Source: Tsukamurella conjunctivitidis
GTDB taxonomy: Bacteria; Actinomycetota; Actinomycetes; Mycobacteriales; Mycobacteriaceae
Length of the DNA stretch: 64,000 nt
Assembly (NCBI RefSeq): GCF_007858475.1
Contig: NZ_VIGX01000001.1
Span: 620,001 to 684,000, forward strand
Reading direction: 5' to 3'
This document shows positions 9,310 through 17,702 of the stretch, piece after piece. Positions within the stretch are counted from its first letter, which is position 1. Every line of letters starts with the position of its first letter. The notes below the pieces were generated by a model that saw only the letters and a program-made list of their open reading frames with translations, was not told the origin of the DNA and made no database searches. The position numbers were made by a program, and so were the translations under genes.

Positions 9310-9996
9310 GTGGACCAGGTGCTCGAGTTCGCCAGGAACTTCTGGTGGTTGGTGTTCCCCCTGGGAGGTTCTCTCGCGGGAGGCGCGCGGGCGGTCGCGG
9401 CGTGGAACGAGCGCCGCGCCACCCGCCGGCTCGAGCGGTACCGCATCAAGCAGGAGACCAAGGTCGCCCTCGCGCAGGCCAAGGGCATGGGCCGGATCGA
9501 CGCGGCGCAGGTCCAGCGGGAGCTGCAGCGCGCGATCGCGGAGCACGACGCCGTCGACACCCGCTGGTTCGGCTACGAGACGGATCTCGCCACCATCCTC
9601 GACCACCCGATGATGGTCGACATGCGGGAGCCGCTCACCGTCGACTTCCACAAGGCCAAGCGCCGGGCCGACCTGCTCCGCCCGGATGCGCCCGACGATG
9701 CGCCGGCGGCGGACGTCGAGCAGTACCGCGACGCGGTGCACGCCTACGCCGCGGCCTTCGAGGTCGCGGAGCAGGAGGCGAAGCGCCGCCGCCGCGGCGA
9801 CTTCTCGCCGATCGAGCAGGAGCGCCTCGCCAAGGCGCAGCGCCTGCTCGCCGTCGCGCTCGACGGTTCCGCCACCGGGCCCGAACGCCAGCAGGCCTAC
9901 CAGCGTGCCCGCGCCGAGCTCGACGGCCTCATCGACCTGCCGAGATCCGCCACCGTCGCCCTGGAGAACCAGGTCCGCGCGGCCCTGGAACGCTAG
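9310..9996 (+). CDS. Conserved protein with N-terminal membrane segment, unknown function
   Basis: 228 residues, no function recognised. One hydrophobic segment (FARNFWWLVFPLGGSLAGGA, residues 7-26) precedes an Arg/Glu/Ala-rich, largely helical body (RRATRRLERYRIKQETKVALAQAK). This suggests a membrane-tethered coiled-coil protein facing the cytoplasm. There is no Shine-Dalgarno sequence; TACGCT lies 6 bases before the GTG, so the mRNA is probably leaderless. Followed by a strong hairpin. Confidence 0.6.
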   Translation: MDQVLEFARNFWWLVFPLGGSLAGGARAVAAWNERRATRRLERYRIKQETKVALAQAKGMGRIDAAQVQRELQRAIAEHDAVDTRWFGYETDLATILDHPMMVDMREPLTVDFHKAKRRADLLRPDAPDDAPAADVEQYRDAVHAYAAAFEVAEQEAKRRRRGDFSPIEQERLAKAQRLLAVALDGSATGPERQQAYQRARAELDGLIDLPRSATVALENQVRAALER

Positions 9997-10013
9997 GCCG
10001 GGCCGACGCGCAG

Positions 10014-10054
10014 ACGGGTGCGCCCCCGAGCCGATGACTCGGGGGCGCACCCGT
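10014..10054. terminator. Strong hairpin between convergent genes
   Basis: ACGGGTGCGCCCCCGAG pairs perfectly with its complement across a 7-base loop (17-bp stem). There is no U tract, but the position between the convergent 9310 gene and the metY unit suggests a bidirectional terminator. Confidence 0.65.
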
Positions 10055-10064
10055 CGTGCACGGG

Positions 10065-10157
10065 CTAGGTGCAGCCGCGCTGCACGGCCGCGGTCCAGGC
10101 ACCGTCGTCCTGGAGGGCGGAGCGGACCGCCCGTCGCAACCACCGCAGCGCGCGCAT
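10065..10157 (-). CDS. Possible small protein (30 aa) downstream of metY
   Basis: Speculative. A 30-codon frame starts 14 bases after the metY stop and ends just before the convergent hairpin. It encodes an Arg-rich helix followed by QDDGAWTAAVQRGCT. Third codon positions are 28/30 G or C, like real genes here, although random frames in this genome are also GC-rich. The possible SD (GGAACGAAG) is weak. No family recognised. Confidence 0.25.
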   Translation of the reverse strand: MRALRWLRRAVRSALQDDGAWTAAVQRGCT

Positions 10158-10170
10158 CGCTTCGTTCCGG

Positions 10171-11493
10171 TCAGGCGTTCGCCGTCGCGGGAACACTCGC
10201 CGCCGCCGCGGCGGCGAGGCCCAGCCGCAGGTCGGCGAGCACGTCGTCGATGTGCTCGATGCCCACCGCGAGGCGCACCAGGCCCGGCGTCACGCCGGCC
10301 TCCAGCTGCTCCTGCTCGGTGAGCTGGCTGTGCGTGGTCGACGCGGGGTGGATGACCAGCGAGCGGACGTCGCCGATGTTCGCGACGTGGCTGTGCAGCT
10401 GCAGGGCGTCGACGAAGGCCTTGCCCGCGGGCACACCGCCGGCCAGCTCGAAGGCGACGATGGCGCCGGCGCCCTTGGGCAGCAGTGCCTTCGCGCGCTC
10501 GTGGTAGGGCGACGAGGGCAGGCCGGCGTAGATCACGTCGGTCACGCCCCCGGCGCCGGTGAGGAATTCGGCGACCTTCTGCGCGTTCTCCACGTGCCGC
10601 TCCACGCGCAGGCTCAGGGTCTCGATGCCCTGCGAGAGCAGGAAGGCGTTGAACGGCGAGATCGCGGGGCCGAGGTCGCGCAGCAGCTGCACACGGGCCT
10701 TGAGCGCGAAGGCGGGCGCGCCGAGGTCGGCGAAGACGACGCCGTGGTACGACGGGTCCGGGGTGGTGAAGTTCGGGTGCCGGCCCTGCGTCCAGTCGAA
10801 GTTGCCGCCGTCGACGATGACGCCGCCGATCGCGGAGCCGTGGCCGCCGAGGTACTTGGTCGCCGAGTGCACGACGATGTCGGCGCCGTGCTCGAGCGGC
10901 CGCAGCAGGTACGGCGTCGCGACGGTGTTGTCGACGATGAGCGGCAGCCCGTTCTCGTGCGCCACGCCGGAGACGCCGGCGATGTCGAGCACGTGGCCGC
11001 GCGGGTTGGAGATGGTCTCGGCGAAGAAGGCCCGGGTGTTGGGGCGGACGGCCGCGCGCCACTGCTCCAGATCGTCCGGGTTCTCGACGAACGTGACCTC
11101 GATGCCCAGCTTGGCGAGGGTGTAGTGCAGCAGGTTGTAGGTGCCGCCGTACAGGTAGGGCGAGCTGACGATGTGGTCGCCCGACTCGGCGACGTTGAGG
11201 ATCGAGAGGGTCTCGGCGGCCTGCCCGGAGGCGACGAGCAGTGCGGCGACGCCGCCCTCGAGCGCGGCGATCCGCTGCTCGACGGCGTCCTGCGTCGGGT
11301 TCATGATGCGGGTGTAGATGTTGCCCGGCTCGGCCAGCCCGAACAGCGCGGCGGCGTGATCGGTGTTGTCGAACGTGTACGACGTGGTCTGGTAGATCGG
11401 GAGCGCACGGGCGTTGGTCGTACCGTCGGGCGTCTGCCCGGCGTGGATCTGCGTGGTCTCGAAATGCCAGTTCGGGCTGTCCGGGTTGCTCAT
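10171..11493 (-). CDS. metY: O-acetylhomoserine aminocarboxypropyltransferase (sulfhydrylase)
   Basis: 440-residue PLP enzyme of the Cys/Met metabolism family, making homocysteine from O-acetylhomoserine and sulfide in the cytoplasm. The PLP lysine is Lys213 in HSATKYLGGHG. Other landmarks are TRIMNPTQDAVEQRIAALEGG, YLYGGTYNLL and the C-terminal VRLAVGIEHIDDVLADL. The Asn-Tyr-Thr-Arg-start region and length over 430 fit MetY rather than MetB/MetC. Divergent from the Nudix gene. No SAM riboswitch fits in the 71-base gap; an 8-bp palindrome GCACGTGC at 11509-11516 could be an operator. Confidence 0.92.
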   Translation of the reverse strand: MSNPDSPNWHFETTQIHAGQTPDGTTNARALPIYQTTSYTFDNTDHAAALFGLAEPGNIYTRIMNPTQDAVEQRIAALEGGVAALLVASGQAAETLSILNVAESGDHIVSSPYLYGGTYNLLHYTLAKLGIEVTFVENPDDLEQWRAAVRPNTRAFFAETISNPRGHVLDIAGVSGVAHENGLPLIVDNTVATPYLLRPLEHGADIVVHSATKYLGGHGSAIGGVIVDGGNFDWTQGRHPNFTTPDPSYHGVVFADLGAPAFALKARVQLLRDLGPAISPFNAFLLSQGIETLSLRVERHVENAQKVAEFLTGAGGVTDVIYAGLPSSPYHERAKALLPKGAGAIVAFELAGGVPAGKAFVDALQLHSHVANIGDVRSLVIHPASTTHSQLTEQEQLEAGVTPGLVRLAVGIEHIDDVLADLRLGLAAAAAASVPATANA

Positions 11494-11564
11494 GGCCCCG
11501 ATACAAGTGCACGTGCGCCACGATGTCCAGAGTTTGGCTCATACTGTGGGAAACGAGGAGGCGC

Positions 11565-12101
11565 ATGACACTGGAGGAGATCGTCGCCCTGTACGACGAC
11601 GCCGGGCGCCCGTCGGGCTCCGCGCCGCGGTCGCGCGTGCGCGCCGAGAACCTGCGGCACGGCACCACCGGCATCCTCGTCTTCGACTCCGACGGCCGGA
11701 TCTACGTGCACCGCCGCACCCCGATCAAGGACGTCTACCCGGGGCTGCGGGACTTCTGCGCGGGCGGGGTGCTGCTGGCGGGGGAGTCGCCCGACGACGG
11801 TGCCGCGCGCGAGGCCTTCGAGGAGCTCGGGGTGCACGGGGTGGAGCTGCGGCCCGTCGGGGTGCGCGCGTACGCCGACGCGCGGACCCGGTTCCTGTGC
11901 TTCCAGTACGTCTGCACGTACGACGGTGCCGTCGTCCACCAGCCGGAGGAGGTCGAGAGCGGCGGCTGGATGGCGCCGGCCGACCTGTTGGCGGACGTCG
12001 CGGCGGACCCCGGCGACTTCGTCCCCGACTCCGTCGAACTCGCGTTGCACCTCGTCAGCGGTGGGGGCGGTTCCGGGCAGGATTCGTCGGTCGAGTCCTG
12101 A
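11565..12101 (+). CDS. Nudix hydrolase
   Basis: 178 residues with a complete Nudix box at residues 68-90 (GG...GE...AAREAFEELGV), carrying the Glu residues that bind Mg2+. The N-terminal RHGTTGILVFDSDGRIYVHRRT and the overall layout resemble the IDI-like/YfcD group of Nudix proteins. The substrate is a nucleotide or other diphosphate and cannot be specified. GAGGAGG precedes the ATG. Confidence 0.82.
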   Translation: MTLEEIVALYDDAGRPSGSAPRSRVRAENLRHGTTGILVFDSDGRIYVHRRTPIKDVYPGLRDFCAGGVLLAGESPDDGAAREAFEELGVHGVELRPVGVRAYADARTRFLCFQYVCTYDGAVVHQPEEVESGGWMAPADLLADVAADPGDFVPDSVELALHLVSGGGGSGQDSSVES

Positions 12102-12106
12102 GCGCG

Positions 12107-12112
12107 TAGAAT
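12107..12112 (+). promoter_or_regulatory. Probable infA -10 element
   Basis: TAGAAT about 97 bases before infA, just after the Nudix stop; no convincing -35 at the expected spacing. The leader between it and infA shows no gene. Confidence 0.4.
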
Positions 12113-12208
12113 AGGTGGGTAGCGCGGCGTTCGGCCGCATGCTCGTCCGCTCAGGAGGGGCACAGGTCGCACACGGCGTCCGCTGAAGACAACAGGATCG
12201 TGGAGGGT

Positions 12209-12430
12209 ATGGCGAAGAAGGACGGAGCCATCGAGGTGGAGGGCCGCGTCGTCGAGCCGCTCCCCAACGCAATGTTCCGCATCGAGCTGGAGAACGGGCA
12301 CAAGGTGCTCGCACACATCAGCGGCAAGATGCGGCAGCACTACATTCGTATTCTGCCCGAGGACCGGGTCGTCGTGGAGCTGTCTCCGTACGACCTGACG
12401 CGCGGGCGCATCGTCTACCGGTACAAGTGA
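12209..12430 (+). CDS. infA: Translation initiation factor IF-1
   Basis: 73-residue IF-1, the S1-like OB-fold protein that occupies the ribosomal A site during initiation. [20 protein letters not shown] and [19 protein letters not shown] are near-invariant. The start at 12209 gives the standard N terminus. Normally infA is directly followed by rpmJ; here a terminator and a convergent protease gene separate the two. Confidence 0.97.
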   Translation: MAKKDGAIEVEGRVVEPLPNAMFRIELENGHKVLAHISGKMRQHYIRILPEDRVVVELSPYDLTRGRIVYRYK

Positions 12431-12460
12431 CCGCGTAGTACGACGCATCCGGATACGAGA

Positions 12461-12486
12461 AAGACCCACCCCGCGGGGTGGGTCTT
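12461..12486. terminator. Bidirectional terminator between infA and the protease gene
   Basis: AAGACCCACCCC-GC-GGGGTGGGTCTT, a perfect 12-bp stem followed by CTTCGT and preceded by an A-rich run on the other strand. It can serve both convergent transcripts. Confidence 0.85.
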
Positions 12487-12502
12487 CTTCGTGGTCCGGG
12501 CG

Positions 12503-13240
12503 CTAGACGGCCAGGCGCAGGCCGCCGGCCTGGCCGAGGACGAAGCCCAGGTCCCAGTAGTCGGAGACCTCCGAACCGTCGCGGCCGGGCTCGGACGAGC
12601 CGGTGGCGTGGATGCCGAGCGCGGCACCGTCGGAGAGCCGGATCAGCGAGGCACCGCTGTCGCCGGAGCGCAGCTTGAGGTCGGTGCGGAAGCGGTTGGC
12701 GGTGATGTCGGTGACGGAGCCGCAGACCCAGCCGCTGGTGCGGCCCTGGCTGCACACCTTGTCGCCGATCCGCGCCTTGCCGAGCGAGCGCGGGGCGGCC
12801 TTGCCGAGGCGGTTGACCAGCGGCACGCCCGCCTTGAACGAGACGGTGCCCCAGTCGGGGTGCGCCACGTCGGTGGACACCTCGCGGCCGTCGATCATCT
12901 TGGTGGGCGGGTTCGAGGACTTCTCGAACTTGCCGACGGAGATGAGCGCGCGGGCCTGGCCGGGCGCGGGGACGGTGACCTCCTGGCCGGCCTTGCCGCA
13001 GTGGCCGGCGGTGACGCCCACGCGGCGGCCGTCCGGGGTGAGGGCGAGAACGCCGAGCGTGCAGGCGGCGACCTCGATGCCGTCGGCCGTCTCCTTCTGC
13101 ACGATGTCGATCTCCGAGCCGGGGCCCACGACGACGCGCGGCGCGGCGGACGCCGGCGCAGCGGCGACGAGGACGGAGGTCGTCACGCCGAGTGCGGCGG
13201 TCGCGGCGACGGTCAAGCGGCGGGAGAGGGACAGGCGCAT
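12503..13240 (-). CDS. Secreted trypsin-like serine protease
   Basis: 245-residue exported S1-family protease. A Sec signal peptide (RR, then a hydrophobic core, ending APASAAP; cleavage near residue 32) is followed by a chymotrypsin-fold domain. His80 lies in GVTAGHC, Ser195 in RSGDSGASL, and Asp124 or Asp129 lies in STDVAHPDWGTV. Cys60/Cys81 and Cys163/Cys173 could form disulfides. AAAGGA precedes the ATG. Similar small S1 proteases are common in actinobacteria. It sits unexpectedly between infA and rpmJ, in the opposite orientation. Confidence 0.85.
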   Translation of the reverse strand: MRLSLSRRLTVAATAALGVTTSVLVAAAPASAAPRVVVGPGSEIDIVQKETADGIEVAACTLGVLALTPDGRRVGVTAGHCGKAGQEVTVPAPGQARALISVGKFEKSSNPPTKMIDGREVSTDVAHPDWGTVSFKAGVPLVNRLGKAAPRSLGKARIGDKVCSQGRTSGWVCGSVTDITANRFRTDLKLRSGDSGASLIRLSDGAALGIHATGSSEPGRDGSEVSDYWDLGFVLGQAGGLRLAV

Positions 13241-13369
13241 CGCGGGTCCTTTGTGATCGAGTATCAGATCTCGGGAATCGAGAGTGGTGAATAGTGCATC
13301 ACCGGTCGTTCCTGAGGCTAGCATGAGAGCCCGCTCACGCGCGGACTCCGCGCGTGGACGGCGGCTGAT

Positions 13370-13398
13370 TTGGGGTGGACGGGCGCGAAGCGTACACT
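13370..13398 (+). promoter_or_regulatory. Probable promoter of the rpmJ-rpsM-rpsK-rpsD-rpoA-rplQ operon
   Basis: TTGGGG at 13370-13375 and TACACT at 13393-13398 with 17-bp spacing, about 100 bases before rpmJ. The identical -10 occurs in front of rpsH. Confidence 0.5.
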
Positions 13399-13501
13399 GG
13401 ATCATCGCGTGCGTGCGCGGCTTCGTCGCGCGTGCCGTGGCACCCCTCCGGTTACCGGTGGCGGTGCGGGAAAACACTGAACACAACTGGATAGGACTGA
13501 C

Positions 13502-13615
13502 GTGAAGGTCAACCCCAGCGTCAAGCCGATCTGCGAGAAGTGCAAGGTGATCCGCCGTAACGGCCGGGTCATGGTGATCTGCGACAACCTGCGCCACAAG
13601 CAGCGTCAGGGCTAG
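13502..13615 (+). CDS. rpmJ: 50S ribosomal protein L36
   Basis: 37-residue L36 (bL36), start GTG with AGGA upstream. It is the zinc-binding (C+) form: Cys11, Cys14, Cys27 and His32 make the ribbon. [17 protein letters not shown] is diagnostic. First gene of the alpha-operon-like block. Confidence 0.95.
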   Translation: MKVNPSVKPICEKCKVIRRNGRVMVICDNLRHKQRQG

Positions 13616-13696
13616 TCACTGCGCTTCGAGCGGTTCGCCGCTTGAACACACGATGACCTCTCCGCACCAGCGGGGGCACTCGAGCCCCCGTAGGAC

Positions 13697-13716
13697 CCCC
13701 GGCTCGGAGGCCGGGG
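13697..13716 (+). other. Hairpin in the rpmJ-rpsM gap
   Basis: CCCCGGC-tcggag-GCCGGGG, a 7-bp stem in the 182-base intercistronic gap. It could be a processing or autoregulatory site; no U tract follows, so termination is unlikely. Confidence 0.35.
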
Positions 13717-13797
13717 CCTCGGCCGGCGTGAAAGCGCCGGAACCAGCGAGGACGGGCGGGGAGCAGACCTCCGACTACGAAGAAGGAAACGCCAAGA

Positions 13798-14169
13798 ATG
13801 GCACGTCTCATGGGTGTCGATCTCCCGCGCGAGAAGCGCATGGAGATCGCACTGACCTACATCTACGGCATCGGCCGTACCCGCGCGACTGAGATTCTCG
13901 CCGAGACCGGTGTGAGCCCGGATCTGCGCAGCAAGGACCTCAGCGACGAGGACCTGACCAAGCTCCGTGACTTCATCGAGGGCACGGACTACAAGGTCGA
14001 GGGCGACCTGCGCCGTGAGGTGCAGGCCGACATCCGTCGCAAGATCGAGATCCAGTGCTACCAGGGCATCCGCCACCGTCGTGGCCTGCCCGTGCGTGGC
14101 CAGCGCACCAAGACCAACGCTCGCACCCGTAAGGGTCCGAAGAAGACCATCGCCGGAAAGAAGAAGTAA
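13798..14169 (+). CDS. rpsM: 30S ribosomal protein S13
   Basis: 123-residue S13 (uS13), which contacts the P-site tRNA and the A-site finger. [30 protein letters not shown] and the basic tail [18 protein letters not shown] are family hallmarks. Overlaps rpsK in TAATG. Confidence 0.97.
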   Translation: MARLMGVDLPREKRMEIALTYIYGIGRTRATEILAETGVSPDLRSKDLSDEDLTKLRDFIEGTDYKVEGDLRREVQADIRRKIEIQCYQGIRHRRGLPVRGQRTKTNARTRKGPKKTIAGKKK

Positions 14170-14579
14170 TGCCTCCGAAGTCGCGCGCCACGGGCGCGAA
14201 GAAGGGCGTTTCGCGTCGTCGCGAAAAGAAGAACGTCCCGCACGGCCACGCTCACATCAAGAGCACGTTCAACAACACGATCGTCTCGATCACCGACCCC
14301 AACGGCAACGTGATCAGCTGGGCCTCCTCGGGCCACGTCGGCTTCAAGGGCTCGCGCAAGAGCACCCCGTTCGCCGCGCAGCTCGCCGCCGAGAACGCTG
14401 CCCGCAAGGCGCAGGAGAACGGCGTGAAGAAGGTCGACGTCTTCGTCAAGGGCCCGGGTTCGGGTCGCGAGACCGCAATCCGCTCGCTCCAGGCCGCCGG
14501 CCTGGAGGTGGGCACCATCTCCGACGTGACGCCGCAGCCGCACAACGGCTGCCGTCCGCCCAAGCGGCGTCGGGTCTAG
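14169..14579 (+). CDS. rpsK: 30S ribosomal protein S11
   Basis: 136-residue S11 (uS11) of the small-subunit platform. Contains [33 protein letters not shown] and the C-terminal [18 protein letters not shown]. Its ATG shares the last base of the rpsM stop, so the two are translationally coupled. Confidence 0.97.
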   Translation: MPPKSRATGAKKGVSRRREKKNVPHGHAHIKSTFNNTIVSITDPNGNVISWASSGHVGFKGSRKSTPFAAQLAAENAARKAQENGVKKVDVFVKGPGSGRETAIRSLQAAGLEVGTISDVTPQPHNGCRPPKRRRV

Positions 14580-14600
14580 GGAAGGTAGGAGAGAGAAACC

Positions 14601-15206
14601 ATGGCTCGTTATACCGGCCCTGTCACCCGTAAGTCCCGTCGTCTGGGCGTCGACCTCGTCGGCGGTTCCGAGGCGTTCGAGCGTCGTCCGTACCCGCCCG
14701 GCCAGCACGGCCGCGCGCGGATCAAGGAGTCCGAGTACCTCCTGCAGCTCAAGGAGAAGCAGAAGGCGCGCTTCCTGTACGGCGTGATGGAGAAGCAGTT
14801 CTCCCGGTACTACCAGGAGGCCAAGACGGCTTCGGGTAAGACCGGCGACGCGCTGCTGCAGATCCTCGAGACCCGCCTCGACAACGTCGTGTACCGCGCC
14901 GGCCTGGCGCGCACCCGTCGTCAGGCTCGCCAGCTGGTGACCCACGGTCACTTCACGGTGAACGGCGTCCGCGTGGATGTGCCCTCGTACCGCGTCTCGC
15001 AGTACGACATCATCGACGTCCGCCCGAAGTCGCTCGGCACCACGCCGTTCCAGATCGCGCGTGAGACCGTCGGCGAGCGCACCGCTCCGGCATGGCTCCA
15101 GGTGGTCCCGTCGACCCTGCGCATCCTCGTGCACCGCGTGCCCGAGCGTGAGCAGATCGTCGTTCCGTTCCAGGAGCAGCTCATCGTCGAGTACTACTCG
15201 AAGTAA
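14601..15206 (+). CDS. rpsD: 30S ribosomal protein S4
   Basis: 201-residue S4 (uS4), the primary assembly protein that nucleates the 16S 5' domain. MARYTGPVTRKSRRLGVDL, YPPGQHG and the S4 RNA-binding domain (RLDNVVYRAGLARTRRQARQ) are clear. The N-terminal zinc cysteines are absent (C- form). AGGAGAGAG precedes the ATG. Confidence 0.97.
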   Translation: MARYTGPVTRKSRRLGVDLVGGSEAFERRPYPPGQHGRARIKESEYLLQLKEKQKARFLYGVMEKQFSRYYQEAKTASGKTGDALLQILETRLDNVVYRAGLARTRRQARQLVTHGHFTVNGVRVDVPSYRVSQYDIIDVRPKSLGTTPFQIARETVGERTAPAWLQVVPSTLRILVHRVPEREQIVVPFQEQLIVEYYSK

Positions 15207-15213
15207 GTAGTAC

Positions 15214-15240
15214 GGGCCGCCGGTAGATCGCCGGCGGCCC
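15214..15240 (+). other. Intercistronic hairpin between rpsD and rpoA
   Basis: GGGCCGCCGG-tagatcg-CCGGCGGCCC, perfect 10-bp stem, followed by TCTAC rather than a U run. It may attenuate or process the message so that rpoA is made at a different level from the ribosomal proteins. Confidence 0.55.
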
Positions 15241-15285
15241 TCTACGGGCGTCAAATAGCGGACGCCCAGAGAGAAGGAATACTCA

Positions 15286-16341
15286 ATGCTCATCTCGCAG
15301 CGACCCACCCTCAGCGAAGAGGTCATCTCCGACGCGCGCTCGAAGTTCATCATCGAGCCGCTGGAGCCGGGCTTCGGTTACACGCTGGGCAACTCGCTCC
15401 GCCGCACGCTGCTGTCGTCCATCCCGGGCGCGGCCGTGACCAGCATCCGCATCGACGGCGTGCTGCACGAGTTCACCACGGTCCCCGGCGTGAAGGAGGA
15501 TGTCACCGACATCATCCTGAACCTCAAGGGCCTGGTCGTCTCGTCGGAGGATGACGAGCCGGTCACCATGTACGTGCGCAAGCAGGGTCCGGGCGCCGTC
15601 ACCGCGGGCGACATCGTTCCCCCGGCGTCGGTCACCGTGCACAACCCCGACCTGCACATCGCCACCCTGAACGACAAGGGCAAGCTCGAGATCGAGCTCG
15701 TCGTCGAGCGGGGCCGCGGCTACGTGCCGGCCGTGCAGAACAAGGCGTCGGGCGCCGAGATCGGCCGCATCCCGGTCGACTCGATCTACTCGCCCGTGCT
15801 CAAGGTGACCTACAAGGTCGAGGCGACCCGTGTCGAGCAGCGCACCGACTTCGATCGCCTGATCCTGGACGTCGAGACCAAGAACTCGATGACCGCGCGG
15901 GACGCGCTGGCTTCGGCCGGCAAGACCCTGGTCGAGCTCTTCGGCCTGGCCCGCGAGCTCAACGTCGAGGCCGAGGGCATCGAGATCGGGCCGTCGCCGG
16001 CCGAGGCCGACCACATCGCGGCGTTCTCGCTGCCGATCGAGGATCTCGACCTGACGGTGCGCTCGTACAACTGCCTCAAGCGCGAGGGTGTGCATACCGT
16101 GGGCGAGCTCGTGGCCCGCACCGAGTCCGATCTTCTCGACATCCGTAACTTCGGTCAGAAGTCGATCGACGAGGTCAAGGTCAAGCTGCACGCGCTGGGT
16201 CTGGCCCTCAAGGACAGCCCCGCGTCGTTCGATCCGTCGCAGGTCGACGGCTACGACCCCGCCACCGGCACCTGGAGCGACGAGCCGTCGTTCTCGGGCG
16301 ACGGTGACGATCAGGACTACGCCGAGACCGAGCAGCTCTGA
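15286..16341 (+). CDS. rpoA: RNA polymerase alpha subunit
   Basis: 351-residue alpha subunit. The N-terminal assembly domain has [30 protein letters not shown] spread over residues 25-55; the flexible linker is followed by the C-terminal DNA-binding domain ([20 protein letters not shown], ...[17 protein letters not shown]). An acidic C-terminal tail ends [11 protein letters not shown]. It lies between rpsD and rplQ as in nearly all actinobacteria; GAGAAGGAA precedes the start. Confidence 0.98.
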   Translation: MLISQRPTLSEEVISDARSKFIIEPLEPGFGYTLGNSLRRTLLSSIPGAAVTSIRIDGVLHEFTTVPGVKEDVTDIILNLKGLVVSSEDDEPVTMYVRKQGPGAVTAGDIVPPASVTVHNPDLHIATLNDKGKLEIELVVERGRGYVPAVQNKASGAEIGRIPVDSIYSPVLKVTYKVEATRVEQRTDFDRLILDVETKNSMTARDALASAGKTLVELFGLARELNVEAEGIEIGPSPAEADHIAAFSLPIEDLDLTVRSYNCLKREGVHTVGELVARTESDLLDIRNFGQKSIDEVKVKLHALGLALKDSPASFDPSQVDGYDPATGTWSDEPSFSGDGDDQDYAETEQL

Positions 16342-16377
16342 CCCGAGCTCTTCTTTTAACCACCCACAGGAGAAACA

Positions 16378-17061
16378 ATGCCTAGGCCCACTAAGGGCGC
16401 CCGCATGGGCGGCTCGGCCTCGCACCAGAAGCACATTCTGGCGAACCTCGCGACCGCGCTCTTCGAGCACGGCCGCATCGAGACCACCGAGTCCCGCGCC
16501 AAGCGCCTGCGTCCCTACGCGGAGAAGCTGATCAGCCACGCCAAGCACGGCAAGCTGGCCAATCGCCGCGAGGTCATGAAGGAGATCCGCAACAAGGACG
16601 TCGTGCACGTGCTGTTCGCGGAGATCGCTCCGGCCGTCGCCGACCGTCAGGGCGGCTACACCCGGATCATCAAGACCGAGAACCGGAAGGGCGACAACGC
16701 CCCCATGGCGGTCATCGAGATCGTGACCGAGCAGCTCGCCGCCACCGAGGCTTCGCGCGCCACCCGCGTCGCCGCCTCGCAGGCCGCTGCCAAGTCCGCC
16801 GCCGTCGAGGCCGCGGAGATCGTCGAGGAGTCGGATTCCGACCTTCCCGCCGGTGCGCACGCGCCGCTGGAGGACGTGAACGAGGCTCCCGAGGGCTTCC
16901 CGATCAAGGGCAACGCCGACTCGAAGCTGTACCACCGCCCCGGTACCCGCTTCTTCGAGTCGACGGTCGCCGAGATCTGGTTCGCCGACGAGGCTTCGGC
17001 CGAGGCCGCGGGCTACTCGCTGCCGAAGTCGCAGCAGGAGGACGACTCCGACTCGGAGTAG
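16378..17061 (+). CDS. rplQ: 50S ribosomal protein L17 with C-terminal sunset-type domain
   Basis: 227 residues, about 100 longer than the minimal L17 (bL17). Residues 1-120 are a normal L17 core ([40 protein letters not shown]). An Ala/Glu-rich linker leads to residues 173-216, with [19 protein letters not shown] and [15 protein letters not shown]. That pattern (IKGN, S.LYH.PG, WF..E.EA..AG) is the small domain called sunset in actinobacterial envelope proteins. Its purpose on a ribosomal protein is unknown. Last gene of the operon, ended by a strong terminator. Confidence 0.93.
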   Translation: MPRPTKGARMGGSASHQKHILANLATALFEHGRIETTESRAKRLRPYAEKLISHAKHGKLANRREVMKEIRNKDVVHVLFAEIAPAVADRQGGYTRIIKTENRKGDNAPMAVIEIVTEQLAATEASRATRVAASQAAAKSAAVEAAEIVEESDSDLPAGAHAPLEDVNEAPEGFPIKGNADSKLYHRPGTRFFESTVAEIWFADEASAEAAGYSLPKSQQEDDSDSE

Positions 17062-17079
17062 TCACCCACGTCTCACAGG

Positions 17080-17113
17080 AGAACCCGTCGGACCGCATGG
17101 TCCGGCGGGTTCT
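17080..17113 (+). terminator. Intrinsic terminator after rplQ
   Basis: AGAACCCG.CGGACC pairs with GGTCCG.CGGGTTCT around a GCAT loop, with one G-U pair, followed by TCTCGTT. Confidence 0.85.
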
Positions 17114-17140
17114 TCTCGTTGCGGGGCGTCGGTCTGGCGG

Positions 17141-17605
17141 TCAGGACTCGCGTGCGAGGCGGGTGATCGCGTCGACGGTGGCCCGCATCTTCTCCGCCGA
17201 CACCCGGGGCAGGGTGAACCGCGCGAGGTAGGCCTCGTCGGTCACGCGCGACCAGTCGCAGGTCACGGCGATGAGGGTGCCGCCGTCCTCGGGGGTGAAC
17301 TCCCAGGTCCATTCGACGCCGACCGGCTTCTTGCCGCGCCCGGCGGGCAGCCACGCGAGCCTGGTGTCCGGTTCGAACGCGCTCACGTGGTTGTCCACGG
17401 AGTACTCCCGACCGTCCTCAGCGGTCATCTCCATCCCGAAGACGTCGCCGACGCCGGAGATCGTCTCGGGGCTGTCGGCGGAGACGCCGCGCAGCATCCC
17501 GGAGCCGTCGGCGGCCGCGTGCACCGCGGGCCGGGTGAGAGCGGCGAACAGGACGGCGGGCGGGAGGTCGGTGGTCACGGTGACGGTCTGTGCGGTAACG
17601 GTCAT
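17141..17605 (-). CDS. SRPBCC (polyketide cyclase/AHSA1-like) family protein
   Basis: 154 residues with the START/SRPBCC layout: N-terminal beta strand and helix (TVTTDLPPAVLFAALTRPA), a central strand series (YSVDNHVSAFEPDTRLAWLPAG, VEWTWEFTPEDGGTLIAVTCDW) and a long C-terminal helix. Such proteins bind hydrophobic ligands; the ligand is unknown. The start at 17605 (MTVTAQ) is chosen over upstream in-frame starts because the fold begins there. Confidence 0.7.
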   Translation of the reverse strand: MTVTAQTVTVTTDLPPAVLFAALTRPAVHAAADGSGMLRGVSADSPETISGVGDVFGMEMTAEDGREYSVDNHVSAFEPDTRLAWLPAGRGKKPVGVEWTWEFTPEDGGTLIAVTCDWSRVTDEAYLARFTLPRVSAEKMRATVDAITRLARES

Positions 17606-17702
17606 CGTCCCGACGCTACGCCGCTCACGGTATCGAGTTCCGTGCACGCGGAGATGCGCCCGCGCACGCGCACCGCCGCAGAACTCGACATCGTGAAGCG
17701 TC

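Noticed and set aside
11494-11564. SAM riboswitch before metY
   Set aside because: The gap to the divergent Nudix gene is only 71 bases and contains no riboswitch-like helices; only a GCACGTGC palindrome is present.
12431-13501. Mobile element carrying the protease between infA and rpmJ
   Set aside because: No transposase, terminal inverted repeats or flanking direct repeats seen, and base composition is like the neighbours.
17633-17688. Inverted repeat TCGAGTTC/GAACTCGA
   Set aside because: Arms of 8 bp are separated by 40 bases; too loose for a terminator or a normal operator.
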